Below are positions 34,207 through 43,781 of a stretch of DNA of 64,000 nt, piece by piece. This stretch comes from UBA2377 sp964429385 (lineage in GTDB: Bacteria > Verrucomicrobiota > Verrucomicrobiia > Opitutales > Opitutaceae). The stretch is from contig CAYSBR010000001.1 of the NCBI GenBank assembly GCA_964429385.1, positions 124,001 through 188,000 on the forward strand, written 5' to 3'. The number at the start of each line of letters is the position of its first letter. Positions within the stretch are counted from its first letter, which is position 1. The position numbers and the translations under genes were made by a program. Under the pieces are notes generated by a model, which made no database searches, was not told the DNA's origin, and saw nothing but the letters and a program-made list of their open reading frames with translations.

Positions 34207-35994
34207 ATGTTCGCCTGCATGAATCCCATACCCCGCTTATTTGCCGCCTTCATCCTGCTTTCGCTCTCTGCACTCCCTGCCGGCGCCTCACCAGATGGCC
34301 CAGACGTGTTCGCCTCCCTCATCAAGGCAAACGATACGCTGGCCAGAAACGCCTTGACCGAGCCGGGCCTGAATACGCGCGGGGCACGCGGCCTGGGTGA
34401 GCAGATCATGATCTTTGCCGCGGCGTTTACGAATCAGCAATCGCAGCTCCACCATGACCAGCGGTTGATCGCAGCACTGGATGAGCACTGCGTCGCCTTG
34501 CGCGCGATACAACGCGACGACGGGCTCTTCGACATGGGCAACCTCGACTCGCCCCCCGACTCCGCTTTCGTCCTCAAGACCCTGGCGCGGGCACAATTCT
34601 TTCTTGTCCGGAATGCGACACCCGAGACCGAGCCAGTCCGGAAAAGACTCAAGGAACTGATCTTAACAACAGCTGAAGGCGTCCGACTCGGCGGCGTACA
34701 TACACCCAATCATCGCTGGGCCATTTGCTCGGCACTGGCGCAGGTCCATCAGTTGTATCCCGATCCGGCCTACGTCGCACGGATTGACGAGTGGCTGGCG
34801 GAAGGCCTCGACATCAACGCCGATGGCGAATGGAGCGAGCGCAGCCCAAACTACAACGGCCATGTCAACAATCCGAGCACCCTGGAAACCAGCGCAATCC
34901 TGCAATACCCCGCCCTCATGGAGGCCGTCCGCCGCAATCTTGAAATGAGTCTTTACTATACGGAGCCCAACGGGGAACTCGAAACCCTGGCTTCGCGAAG
35001 GCAGGATCAGGATCCACGCCTCCGTAAATACTTATGGGAATACTATGTGCCCTATCGTTATCTTGCCGTGGCCGATCAGAACCCACGCTTCGCCGCCGCG
35101 GCCCGGCGCATCGAAAGGGATTTCCTGACCGAGCTTGGAAAGGATGCGGGCAACATGAGTTCAGCCCTGGTTTCCATGCTGCAGTTCCCCGAAATGCTGG
35201 AGGCGATGCCGGCCGACACCGGCCTCTCCGATGAATATGCAAAGGTATTTGGACTTTCGGGACTCGCCCGTATCCGGCGTGGCGATGTGACCGCCACGAT
35301 CTTCGGAGGCAACGACTGGCATCTCGGACTCGGCGCGGGCTCCGGTCTTTCAACCAACCCCACCTTCTTCAAAATGCGCAAGGGCGCAGCGATATTGGAA
35401 TCCATCCGCCTCACGCCGATATTTTTCAACACCGGCTTCTTTTATCCAGAAGGGCTGAAAGTCGTCGGAGAAAACACCTACGAACTGACGCAGACCGTGG
35501 CCGTCCCTTACCATCAGCCACTGCCGGCGGAACGCCGAAGCCCTGACGGAGATTACCCGCTGACGCCGGATGGGCGCATCTTCTTCAAGCTCGATTTCCC
35601 GGCGCGCCAGCAGGATTGGAAAACCATCACGATCAAGGTCGTAATCCGCGAAAACGCCGGGGCATTTGACCTCGATTTTGACATCCAGGGACTGTCGGAT
35701 GTGCCCGTGGCGCTGGAGTTGTGTTTCCGCGAGGGCGGTACACTGGTCGGAGTGGAAAAAAACTCCGTCGCCACCTTCGGGGACGCAAAGGACAGCTTTT
35801 TCCTCAAAGAGGGCCATGGCAGCTACACCGTCGGCGACGACCGCATTACCTTCGGTCCCGGCGGATTCGCGGCCACCCGCATCCGCATGGAAGGACTGGA
35901 ATACGCCAACTACAACGGCCGCCTCCGTGCGGAGGGTCAGCGTGTTTATATCACCGGCAAAACCCCGTTTCGCTACACCTTGTCTCTTGAATAG
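34207..35994 (+). CDS. Secreted (alpha/alpha)-toroid plus beta-sandwich protein, function unknown
   Basis: A 595-residue protein (591 if ATG 34219 is used; both leave signal peptide NPIPRLFAAFILLSLSALPAGA). The N-terminal two-thirds is helical (SALAQVHQLYPDPAYVARIDEWLAEG, WSERSPNYNGHVNNPSTLE). The C-terminal third is beta-rich (RITFGPGGFAATRIRMEGLEYANYNG). This layout resembles heparinase-II/III-like lyases and hydrolases. NHRW and SPNYNGHV carry His/Tyr/Asn residues that might be catalytic, but I cannot confirm them. It follows the DUF6250-like gene on the same strand and is probably part of the pectin locus. Confidence 0.75.
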   Translation: MFACMNPIPRLFAAFILLSLSALPAGASPDGPDVFASLIKANDTLARNALTEPGLNTRGARGLGEQIMIFAAAFTNQQSQLHHDQRLIAALDEHCVALRAIQRDDGLFDMGNLDSPPDSAFVLKTLARAQFFLVRNATPETEPVRKRLKELILTTAEGVRLGGVHTPNHRWAICSALAQVHQLYPDPAYVARIDEWLAEGLDINADGEWSERSPNYNGHVNNPSTLETSAILQYPALMEAVRRNLEMSLYYTEPNGELETLASRRQDQDPRLRKYLWEYYVPYRYLAVADQNPRFAAAARRIERDFLTELGKDAGNMSSALVSMLQFPEMLEAMPADTGLSDEYAKVFGLSGLARIRRGDVTATIFGGNDWHLGLGAGSGLSTNPTFFKMRKGAAILESIRLTPIFFNTGFFYPEGLKVVGENTYELTQTVAVPYHQPLPAERRSPDGDYPLTPDGRIFFKLDFPARQQDWKTITIKVVIRENAGAFDLDFDIQGLSDVPVALELCFREGGTLVGVEKNSVATFGDAKDSFFLKEGHGSYTVGDDRITFGPGGFAATRIRMEGLEYANYNGRLRAEGQRVYITGKTPFRYTLSLE

Positions 35995-36043
35995 GACCAA
36001 GTTGAAGGTGACCGCCTGGGTTGGCCCGATTGAGAAACTTGGT

Positions 36044-36075
36044 GGCTGTCAGGATTGTTCGTGTAACTGACAGCC
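36044..36075. terminator. Hairpin between convergent toroid and symporter genes
   Basis: A perfect 9-bp stem GGCTGTCAG/CTGACAGCC with a 14-base AT-rich loop lies 50 bases past the toroid stop. No T run follows. A termination or mRNA-end role is inferred from position. Confidence 0.4.
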
Positions 36076-36184
36076 GCGGCCCGGGATATTCGCCCATCCA
36101 GCCATATGCCAGCCAAGCTGCTTCTCATCCAAGCTGAGCCCCGCGGGAATACGCCGGGGCCATGACGGACAGGTGAACGTGCGC

Positions 36185-38233
36185 TCACCCCGCCAGCGCG
36201 CGGAGGAGCAGCCAGAAGGCGGCGAGGATGGTGAAGGAGACGCCGAGGCAGATGATGAAGCCGACCGCATCCACCTTTGTCCACCGGGCGAACTCCCAGT
36301 TGGAGTCGGGACCGAAGAGTTTGGTGTGATTGAAACGGCCGGGGTTGCGGCGGGTCTCCGTCATCGCCGCGACATCGGCGGCCGGATCGGCCTCCACCAC
36401 GGTCTTCATCTTGCCGAAGAACAGGTCGGTGCGCCGCCGGTCGGGGGGACGCGTAAACCAGCTCACCAGGATCAGCATCGCGAAGGGGAAGAGTCCGGCG
36501 TAGATGAAGCGCGCGGCATTGCGCCCGCTGGGCGTGAGCGCGGCGACGTCGAGTCCCGCCTTGTCCAGCAGCCAGAGTTCGAAGTGGAAACGCTTGGTGC
36601 CGATCAGCGGGCTGGCGGAGTCGGCCGGATTTTCGCGGATGACGGTCTGAAAATAGACCGGGGACCACTGGCCGGCCTGCTCCACCCGCTGGGTGAGCGC
36701 GGGGCTCCGCGTGATCGCCTCCACCTTCGGCGCGATGAACGAGGGGAAGAGGATGTTGAGCAGGGCGGAGACGATAACCGCGGTCCAGACCGCCGGCGCG
36801 GTGAGCCGGCGCCAGAAGAAGATGAGCATCACGGCGGCGCCGAAAGGCACGTTCACCGTGAGCAGCAGCTGGATGATCTCATAGACATCGTCCATGCCCA
36901 CCGCCGCATAGACGCCGGCGGCGAGGATGACGACGATGGCCCAGCGGCCGGCCGCAACCATGCCGGCTTCGTCGGTGGCGGGCCGGAAATATTGGTAGAG
37001 GTTGCGAACAAAGAGCGCCGAGACCGCCATCGTCTGCGCGGCGATGGTGGACATCTGCGCCGCGAGCAGGCCGGCGATCATCAGGCCGAGGAACCCGGGC
37101 TTGAGCAGATGCAGCGCCATGGAGCCCCACACAGAATCGGGGTTGGACAGCGTATCCGCTCCCTGGAAGAGCGCGATGGCGATGAGGCCGCAGAGCGCCC
37201 ACAGGATGATCATGACGCGCTTGGCGTAGGTGCCGGAGACGGCGCCAAAACGAGCGGCAAACTCGGTGCGTGCCGAGCCGGCCACCGTCATGTTGCCAAT
37301 GATGCCGTGGATCTGGACGATCGAGATGAGAAAGATACCCGCCAGCTCCCAGCCGCCGATGCCCCCCGCCCCTCCTCCCAGCAGGTTGAACATCTCGGTC
37401 GGGACTTTTTCGGAGAGCTGCCCCCAACCGCCGATGGCCGAGATCCCAAAGGGGATGAGCATGACCGAGAACACCACGATGAGCACGCCTTGGAAGGCTT
37501 CGTTGACCGCCGTGGCCGCGAGTCCGCCCATCACGATGTAGGCGCCGACGATGAGCGTGTAGATAAGGTAGTAGGTCCACTTGCCGGCGGAGCTGTCCAA
37601 CCACGAGATGTAGCTGCGCAGCTCGCCGCGCTGGTGCTGCTCGCGCAGCATCTCCAGTCGCGATTGCTCCGCGGCAACCAGCGGGCCCGCCTGCTGGGCC
37701 GCTTCGAGCGCCCGGAATTCGAGATAGCCTTCAACCGAGAAGCGTTCCGCCGCCGTCCACTGCGCCTCGGGCTTCACGAGGAGCGAGGCGGTGACCTTGT
37801 AGCCGATGAAATTGCCGAAGCCGATGACGACGACGACGGTGGCCACGATCTGGAAGGTCGCATAGAAGCGCGCGAGCGCGCGGCTGCCGAAACGATCCTC
37901 AAACAGGTCGGCCACGGTGACGAGGCGCACGCGGCGAAACCACGCGTTCATGAACCAGTAGTAGGGGTTCATGAACAGGGTCTGGAGCGAGAGCCACACG
38001 CCCGACGCGCCTTTCTGATAGACGAGGCTGGCGGTGCTGACCGCGCCGTTGGCATCGGTGGCGTTGCCGAAATTGAGGAAGAACTGGTAGAGTTTGCCGA
38101 GTTTGCGGCCCGCAAGAAAGAAGCCTTCCTCGCTCGCGGCGGCGGCGGCGGCGCGCCGGCCGATGTAAACGACGATGAACAGATAGGCCGCGATGATGAC
38201 CAGATCAATGACGTGGAGACTGCCCAGGCTCAT
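36185..38233 (-). CDS. Sodium:solute symporter (SSS family), enlarged loops
   Basis: A 682-residue membrane protein, larger than typical SSS members (about 500-600). The N-terminus (DLVIIAAYLFIVVYIGRRA, FFLAGRKLG, FLNFGNATDANGAVSTASLVYQKG) carries the usual SSS loop and sodium-site region, and 13-14 membrane helices can be drawn. Two hydrophilic stretches are unusual: about residues 153-219, and a longer one near residue 500-570 with many charges. Located downstream of a TonB receptor on the same strand with a terminator between them, and beside pectin-type enzymes, it probably imports a sugar or sugar acid with Na+. Confidence 0.87.
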   Translation of the reverse strand: MSLGSLHVIDLVIIAAYLFIVVYIGRRAAAAAASEEGFFLAGRKLGKLYQFFLNFGNATDANGAVSTASLVYQKGASGVWLSLQTLFMNPYYWFMNAWFRRVRLVTVADLFEDRFGSRALARFYATFQIVATVVVVIGFGNFIGYKVTASLLVKPEAQWTAAERFSVEGYLEFRALEAAQQAGPLVAAEQSRLEMLREQHQRGELRSYISWLDSSAGKWTYYLIYTLIVGAYIVMGGLAATAVNEAFQGVLIVVFSVMLIPFGISAIGGWGQLSEKVPTEMFNLLGGGAGGIGGWELAGIFLISIVQIHGIIGNMTVAGSARTEFAARFGAVSGTYAKRVMIILWALCGLIAIALFQGADTLSNPDSVWGSMALHLLKPGFLGLMIAGLLAAQMSTIAAQTMAVSALFVRNLYQYFRPATDEAGMVAAGRWAIVVILAAGVYAAVGMDDVYEIIQLLLTVNVPFGAAVMLIFFWRRLTAPAVWTAVIVSALLNILFPSFIAPKVEAITRSPALTQRVEQAGQWSPVYFQTVIRENPADSASPLIGTKRFHFELWLLDKAGLDVAALTPSGRNAARFIYAGLFPFAMLILVSWFTRPPDRRRTDLFFGKMKTVVEADPAADVAAMTETRRNPGRFNHTKLFGPDSNWEFARWTKVDAVGFIICLGVSFTILAAFWLLLRALAG

Positions 38234-38442
38234 GAGGGGAAACGGGGTTGAAGGGGAAGGTGGCAGACCGGAGCCCGCCGGGGTTGGGGTGAGCTTTGCG
38301 CGCGGGTGGACGAAGCGGCAAGACCAAGCCGGAGGCCGACTCAGCGGCGGCAGCGTGACGCGCCTCCGGACCGCGGCAAAGACAGCAAGGTTCTGACAGT
38401 TCGCGAACCGGATGGAGACGGTCAGCCCTGTGCGGCTGCGGC

Positions 38443-38474
38443 AAAAAGCCCCCCGGCGTCGCCGCCGGGGGGCT
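38443..38474 (-). terminator. Rho-independent terminator of the large TonB receptor
   Basis: Read on the minus strand, an 11-bp GC stem (GCCCCCCGGCG / CGCCGGGGGGC) with a 4-base loop is followed by five T. It starts about 37 bases past the receptor stop. Confidence 0.88.
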
Positions 38475-38510
38475 CAATACTGCACCACCACCAAATGAAG
38501 TGCCGATGAC

Positions 38511-41500
38511 TCAGAAGTCGAACTTCGTGCTCAGCACAAATTGCCGTGAGTCGATGATGCGGTAGGCATTGGGCGAACCGTCATAATTGACGCCCACGAC
38601 GCGCAGGCCGCCGCTCTCGAACACGTTGCCGACGTTGAGCTGGATCTTCATGTTGACACGATCGTTGAGGATCCGGCGGCTGTAGCTCACCCAGAGGTCG
38701 GTGTAATAGTTGGCGCTGTCGTAGATCGGACGGGTGGTGTCGGACAGCGTCAGGTCGGTCGAGCCGGAGCCCGGGTTGACTTTGCCGTGGTAACCGATGA
38801 CCGCCTTGTCCTCCCAGCGCAGGTTGCCGCCGACGGAGACGCCCCTGAGGCGGCCTTCATCGAAGCTGTAGTTGCTGAGGAAGGACCAGCGATATTTGCG
38901 CTGACCGGGCGCCGCCTGACCATTGAGGTCGCGGGCAATGGCATACTGCGGGGTCACCACGCCGTCATAGTAGAGCTGCTGGTTCTCGTAACCATTCGCC
39001 TCGCCGATGAAGGCCTGCGAGGTGTAGCCGTAGCTGGACCAGAAGTCCGTCAGGTTGACTTCGCGACCGTTGTCACGGGTGTAGCTGGCGAAGTGCTGAT
39101 ACTGCGGCAGCAAGTGGTTGGCCGCCCGGGCCGCGGACCAGACCGAATTGCGCTCGGCATACCAGGCGTCGAACTCCTTGAGGACGTTCGTGTATTTGGT
39201 CTCCTGCTGGCCGGCGGTGAACTTCATCGTCCAGTTGCGCGTCGGGTTGTAGGTGATCTGCACTTCGACACCCTCGGCCTCGGCATCGCGCGTGGCGTAG
39301 ATCGAGCCGATGTCCTGATAGTAGGTGTAGGGGAGGCCCCAGATCTGGGCCGAGGCATCCTGCACGGCCTGCTCCTCGGCCTGCGTGAGGCCCACGCCGA
39401 AGTCATTCAGGCGCGGGTCATGGCCCATGTTGATGAGCGTGATCGTGCGCGCCCAGTTGCGGAACTGCTGGGTGTCCACGTTATCCCACAGGCGGCTGAT
39501 GGAGGTGCCGGGGTTGGTGCGCTCATTCTCATTGGTGGACTTGAACCAGTTCACCCGGGCGAAGAGCTTGTTGTCCAGGAGCGAGAACTGCACACCCCAG
39601 TCCTGGCCTTCACCGGTGGGCTTGGGCAGCGGAGCTCCAAACCCGTCCACCTGCGCGGCGGACGGCGGATTGAAGTTGTCGGACTTGTTGTAGCTGAAGC
39701 CGAGGCTGCTGACGAACTGGTGCCACTGCGAACCGTTGGCGGCCTGCGTCTCGATACGGTTCCAGTTGTGGAAGGGACGGAGGACACCGCCAAGGGTGCG
39801 GGTGGTGCCTTCAAGGCGATCCCAATAGTTCCAGCGGTTGAGCATGGTATCGGTCTGGAGCACACCGTTGACCCACTTCTGCGGGTTGGTCATGCCGGGG
39901 GCGACTTGATTGCCGCCGGGGCCGTCGAGGATCGCGCCCGCCGTGGTGCCCCGCGCCTTGTATTTGTCCTTGCGCACGCCGAACGTGGTGACGAGGCGGT
40001 CGTTCCAGAAATGACTGGTGGCGCCAAAGCTCAGGGAGTCCACCACGCGCTGGGTGCGGAGCAGGCTGGCATCCATGTCAATGTATTCATGGGTCATGTT
40101 CATGCCGTTCCAGCTCCGCGTGTCGAAGTTGTAGATCTGGACCTGGCCCGTGTGACTGTTGGCGGATTGGTTTACCCCTGAGGCACGGGTCACGGCGCCG
40201 TTGGCCGGATCACCGGGATTGGCGAGATAATAGGTGCGGAGAGCGCTGCGCTGCTGCCGGTTCCATCCGGTGGGCGAGCCGTCGGCATTGTTGTTGGGAT
40301 TCGCGATCCACTGCATGATCGTGCCATCGGCCGCCGCGCTGCTGTTGGTGATAAACATGCGCTGGCGGATGAGGGTCCGCTCCGTGTCATTGCGCGCCCC
40401 GAGGCCGAGGATCTGGTGACGACCCAGCCAGCGGCTCCAATTGCTGTTCCGGGTGAAATCCGGCGTCCACGCCAGCATCGCACGATAGTTGTCGTTGAGC
40501 TCGTCGTTGAAGAAACGGTCGGGATCCTGGTCCTCGACATAGGGCAGACCGAAGTAGGGATTCGGGCGGCCATCGGGCAGCCTGACATTGGTGTCCACAA
40601 ACAGTGTGGCGACATTCACCTGCGAAACGGTGTAGTTGGTGACGGATTCGAAGTCCTGGCGGAACCAACCGGCGCTGAAGTTGAGCGAGGGCAGGATCTC
40701 CTGCTCCAGCTCAAGGTTATAGGTCATGTTCCGGTCGCGACCGAAGTTCATCTGCAGGATGTTGATGTTCTCCCAATCGTAAATGGAGCGGTCGGACACA
40801 CCGGGGTAGCGGTAGCTGCCAACGCCGTTGCCGGTGGCCGTCCAGAAGGCGGACTTGGTCCAGGTATTGTTGAACGCCTGCGCGTTGAGCGGATCCGCCA
40901 GAATATCGGCGACGGCCGGATACAGGGGCGCATTGGCCGCGGGATTGGTCGCTGTGCCAAAGACCTGCCGGTATTGGACGACTTCCGGCACAAACCAGTT
41001 TACGACCTGACCGTTGTGGATTTGCTGGAGCGGGCGGTTGACCGTGGCGAGGGAAAGCCCGGGGGTATAGAGGGCCGACCGCGCATCGGTCAGCGCGCCG
41101 CCGCCGAAGATGTTGACGCCGTTGTAGGCGGTGCGGGCGCCATTCCACTTCGAGGCATCATAATCGGGCAGCGATTCGATGTAGGCGCGGGTCTCATTAA
41201 GAAAAGGCAGGTTGTCGTTGCGCAGCGAAAGCGTGCCGGCGTATTGCCCGTTGCGGGTGATCACACCCGTCACCGGATCATAGCTCGGGCTGCCGGCCCG
41301 CCGCCATTCAGTGACGGAGTCACGCGGCGTGAGCGTATTGGGGCGGCGGTTCTTGTTGTCGTACTTCTCGACGTTGGCCCGAAGGATGGTCTTGCTGAAC
41401 GGCTTGAAGGTGAGCGCGCCGTAGTAGCGCCGCGTGTCATCATAGGAGGGCTGCCGCTCAAACTCCTTGTTGTCCACCAGCACGGCGCCGGCGAAGGCCA

Positions 41501-42281
41501 GCTTGTCGTCCACCAACCCCTGGTTGAAGGAAAAGCTGCTGCGGAACGAGCCGTTGTGGTCGGTGCGGAGCTGGAGCGTGTAGCTCTCGCGATTGAGCAC
41601 CGCCTGCGTGCTGCTCTGATTGACGATACCGGCGGGGCTGCCCATGCCGAAGAGCATGGAGTTGGGCCCGCGGCTGATCTCGATGGACTGGACGTTGTAG
41701 GCGTCAAACGGCACCTGCGAGATCGCCGGATAGTAATTGTACGAGGCGCTCGGAATACCGATGCCACGCACGCGGTTGGCGATCGCATTGGTCTGCGGCT
41801 GGCCGTCGCCGCCATGTGTGAAGCCGGCAGAAACGTCGATCACACCATCATTGCGCAGCGACTGGATGGCCGGGGTATAGGAATAGGAGCCTTCCGTGTT
41901 GGCCTCGTAGCGGAAGATGTCGTTGATGTCCGTGGAAGCGGTGTCCTCGAACTGTTGCGCGGTGATCACCGTGATGGAGGCGCCGAGGTCCGCGATGTTG
42001 GTGCGCATGCGGCTGCCCGCGAGGGTGTTCTGGGCAAAGTAGCCCTGGTCCTTGGTCGTATCGACCTGGAACGGAGTGAGGGTGACCACCTCGTCGTTGC
42101 GCGCCTCCCTCGCCGCCCGGGCCACCTCGGCCTCGGTCGGCGCGGCGGCATCAGCCCGCCGCGGAGGGGTGGTGGTTGTTTGCTCCTGCGCCAGCAAAGG
42201 CGGCGTGGTCAACAGCAGGGCCAGCAACGACGCCGCCAAGCGTCGGCTTCCGCGTGGAAACATGGGGGTATTCGAGGTCAT
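38511..42281 (-). CDS. TonB-dependent outer-membrane receptor, very large
   Basis: The start is ATG 42281 (MTSNTPMFPRGSRRLAASLL), giving 1,256 residues; an upstream ATG at 42359 extends it to 1,282 without a better signal peptide. Signal peptide ends near PPLLAQ. The N-terminal VVTLTPFQVDTTKDQGY, the plug (IADLGASITVITAQQFED, IEISRGPNSMLFGMGSPAGIVNQSS) and a long barrel ending in Phe (TKFDF) are clear. It is unusually long for the family because of extended barrel loops rich in N/P/W. No SusD is encoded nearby. Its neighbours suggest uptake of large pectin fragments. No Shine-Dalgarno sequence precedes the start. Confidence 0.92.
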   Translation of the reverse strand: MTSNTPMFPRGSRRLAASLLALLLTTPPLLAQEQTTTTPPRRADAAAPTEAEVARAAREARNDEVVTLTPFQVDTTKDQGYFAQNTLAGSRMRTNIADLGASITVITAQQFEDTASTDINDIFRYEANTEGSYSYTPAIQSLRNDGVIDVSAGFTHGGDGQPQTNAIANRVRGIGIPSASYNYYPAISQVPFDAYNVQSIEISRGPNSMLFGMGSPAGIVNQSSTQAVLNRESYTLQLRTDHNGSFRSSFSFNQGLVDDKLAFAGAVLVDNKEFERQPSYDDTRRYYGALTFKPFSKTILRANVEKYDNKNRRPNTLTPRDSVTEWRRAGSPSYDPVTGVITRNGQYAGTLSLRNDNLPFLNETRAYIESLPDYDASKWNGARTAYNGVNIFGGGALTDARSALYTPGLSLATVNRPLQQIHNGQVVNWFVPEVVQYRQVFGTATNPAANAPLYPAVADILADPLNAQAFNNTWTKSAFWTATGNGVGSYRYPGVSDRSIYDWENINILQMNFGRDRNMTYNLELEQEILPSLNFSAGWFRQDFESVTNYTVSQVNVATLFVDTNVRLPDGRPNPYFGLPYVEDQDPDRFFNDELNDNYRAMLAWTPDFTRNSNWSRWLGRHQILGLGARNDTERTLIRQRMFITNSSAAADGTIMQWIANPNNNADGSPTGWNRQQRSALRTYYLANPGDPANGAVTRASGVNQSANSHTGQVQIYNFDTRSWNGMNMTHEYIDMDASLLRTQRVVDSLSFGATSHFWNDRLVTTFGVRKDKYKARGTTAGAILDGPGGNQVAPGMTNPQKWVNGVLQTDTMLNRWNYWDRLEGTTRTLGGVLRPFHNWNRIETQAANGSQWHQFVSSLGFSYNKSDNFNPPSAAQVDGFGAPLPKPTGEGQDWGVQFSLLDNKLFARVNWFKSTNENERTNPGTSISRLWDNVDTQQFRNWARTITLINMGHDPRLNDFGVGLTQAEEQAVQDASAQIWGLPYTYYQDIGSIYATRDAEAEGVEVQITYNPTRNWTMKFTAGQQETKYTNVLKEFDAWYAERNSVWSAARAANHLLPQYQHFASYTRDNGREVNLTDFWSSYGYTSQAFIGEANGYENQQLYYDGVVTPQYAIARDLNGQAAPGQRKYRWSFLSNYSFDEGRLRGVSVGGNLRWEDKAVIGYHGKVNPGSGSTDLTLSDTTRPIYDSANYYTDLWVSYSRRILNDRVNMKIQLNVGNVFESGGLRVVGVNYDGSPNAYRIIDSRQFVLSTKFDF

Positions 42282-42593
42282 GATGACAGGGGGATCAGGG
42301 TTTGCAGGTTGGAAAAAGAACCGCGCGCGGCGGAACCTTGGGGTTTCGGGAAATGACAAGTGTCCACGAAAGAATTGTCAGTGGGGTTGGGGTGAAAAGC
42401 CGGAGCAGGGATCGGGGTTGCCTCAGGCTGGAGGAGACGTGAATCGGCATGTGTGATGCGACACAACGCGAGTGTCCCTCAGACAGTCCGATATCACCGC
42501 CAAGCCCAGTCCCGGCAGACCGGAAGCGGAATAGCGGCAAGGGAAAGCAAGGACCGTCATGGATAAGGCAATCATTGTTTGCTCCTCCATGCT
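42282..42593. promoter_or_regulatory. Upstream region of the large TonB receptor
   Basis: About 312 bases separate the receptor start from the Gfo/Idh/MocA stop upstream; no gene is seen. An inverted repeat TGACAA...TTGTCA (42354-42359 and 42375-42380, 15-base spacer) is a candidate regulator site or part of a promoter. The remaining sequence is G/C-rich with no T-run terminator that I can recognise. Confidence 0.4.
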
Positions 42594-43781
42594 TCAGCTC
42601 CCGGCGACAAAACCGGCCGCACGCAAGGAACCGTGGGTCGCGAAGGCCTGACGCATGGCCGCATCCAATCCATTGACCATCGGCACTGCCTCCTCCGGCC
42701 CGTTGCCGCCGGCCCAGCTGATCCGCTCCGGCGGAAAATCAGCGATGGTCGTGCCGCGGTGCACCGCCTCCACCAAAGCCGTATGCCGCGTCGCCATCTG
42801 CGAAGTGCAAACCACCGTCTCCGCATCGCTCAAACGCCGCAGCGCCGCGGCCATCATCAGCCGCCGGGTCACATGTTGATCCAAGATGGGCCGCGTCTGC
42901 TCGGCCCCCGTCCGATCGCGCAAGGCAACCGCCTTCTCGTAGGACCAGCGCGCCGTGCCCATCGTGCCCTCGATCACAATCTCCGGCTCAAACGCCGTGT
43001 GGCTGACATGACTCGCCCCGAGCCAGACCTTAACGCCACGGTCCGTCTGCAAACGCACGACACCCGTATCGAAACTCTCGATGGCATGGGCGCGGAACAG
43101 CTCGGCTTCATCCGGGCGGATCCGGATTTCCTCCGTCTCCACCCCGGCAAAAAGCAGGCTCAGCATCACAAAATGCCCGAAGGCATTGTTCAGCGGCGAA
43201 TCGAGCACCGGCACTCCGTCCGCCTGCAGGCGACCCGCCCAGTTGTTGCGCAGGAAGTAGCGGCGCGGCCGCGGCCATACGCCAAGGAAGCGGACCGCCC
43301 GCACCTCGCCAATCGCGCCGCGCTGCAACTCCTCCCGCAGCCAGCGGGTGCCCGGATCATAACAATCTTGAAAACCCACCGTGACGAACCGGCCCGACGC
43401 TGCCTCCAGCGCCCGCACCGCCCGCGCATCGGCCACCGAGCTCGTGAACGGTTTTTCCACCAGCACATTGGCGCCGGCCTGCAAGGCCGCCCGCGTCATC
43501 CGGGCATGCCAGTGGATCCCCGTCGGGATCAGGCAGAGATCAATCTCGCCGGCGTGCCGGCGCAGCATCTCGGTGTAGTCCGCGTAAATCCTGCAGCCTT
43601 TGGCTTCGAGATCCGCGACGTTCTCCGCCTCATCCCCGGGATTGATGACCGTGGCCGCCACGATGTCGGCCTCCCCCCGGTCGCGGCACTCACGGGCCAA
43701 CTGCAGATGGATCCGGCCATAGCCGGAAAGACCGATCAAAGCGAGACGGGGACGGCGGGACGGAGAGACACTCATGGGCAC
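42594..43781 (-). CDS. Gfo/Idh/MocA-family oxidoreductase
   Basis: A 395-residue enzyme (or 393 from ATG 43775). The N-terminal Rossmann motif is RLALIGLSGYGRIHLQLA. EKPFTS near residue 115 is the conserved Lys motif, followed by a large alpha/beta C-terminal domain. Family members oxidise or reduce sugars and cyclitols with NAD(P). It sits upstream of the big TonB receptor on the same strand, separated by about 310 bases. Three such dehydrogenases occur in the window; this one belongs to the pectin-type locus by position only. Confidence 0.86.
   Translation of the reverse strand: MPMSVSPSRRPRLALIGLSGYGRIHLQLARECRDRGEADIVAATVINPGDEAENVADLEAKGCRIYADYTEMLRRHAGEIDLCLIPTGIHWHARMTRAALQAGANVLVEKPFTSSVADARAVRALEAASGRFVTVGFQDCYDPGTRWLREELQRGAIGEVRAVRFLGVWPRPRRYFLRNNWAGRLQADGVPVLDSPLNNAFGHFVMLSLLFAGVETEEIRIRPDEAELFRAHAIESFDTGVVRLQTDRGVKVWLGASHVSHTAFEPEIVIEGTMGTARWSYEKAVALRDRTGAEQTRPILDQHVTRRLMMAAALRRLSDAETVVCTSQMATRHTALVEAVHRGTTIADFPPERISWAGGNGPEEAVPMVNGLDAAMRQAFATHGSLRAAGFVAGS

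Noticed and set aside
36173..38251. 692-codon frame antisense to the SSS symporter
   Set aside because: The opposite strand encodes an unambiguous symporter. The antisense product is a charged low-complexity sequence with no domain.
40416..42356. 646-codon frame antisense to the large TonB receptor
   Set aside because: Same artefact; the receptor on the minus strand has plug and barrel motifs throughout.
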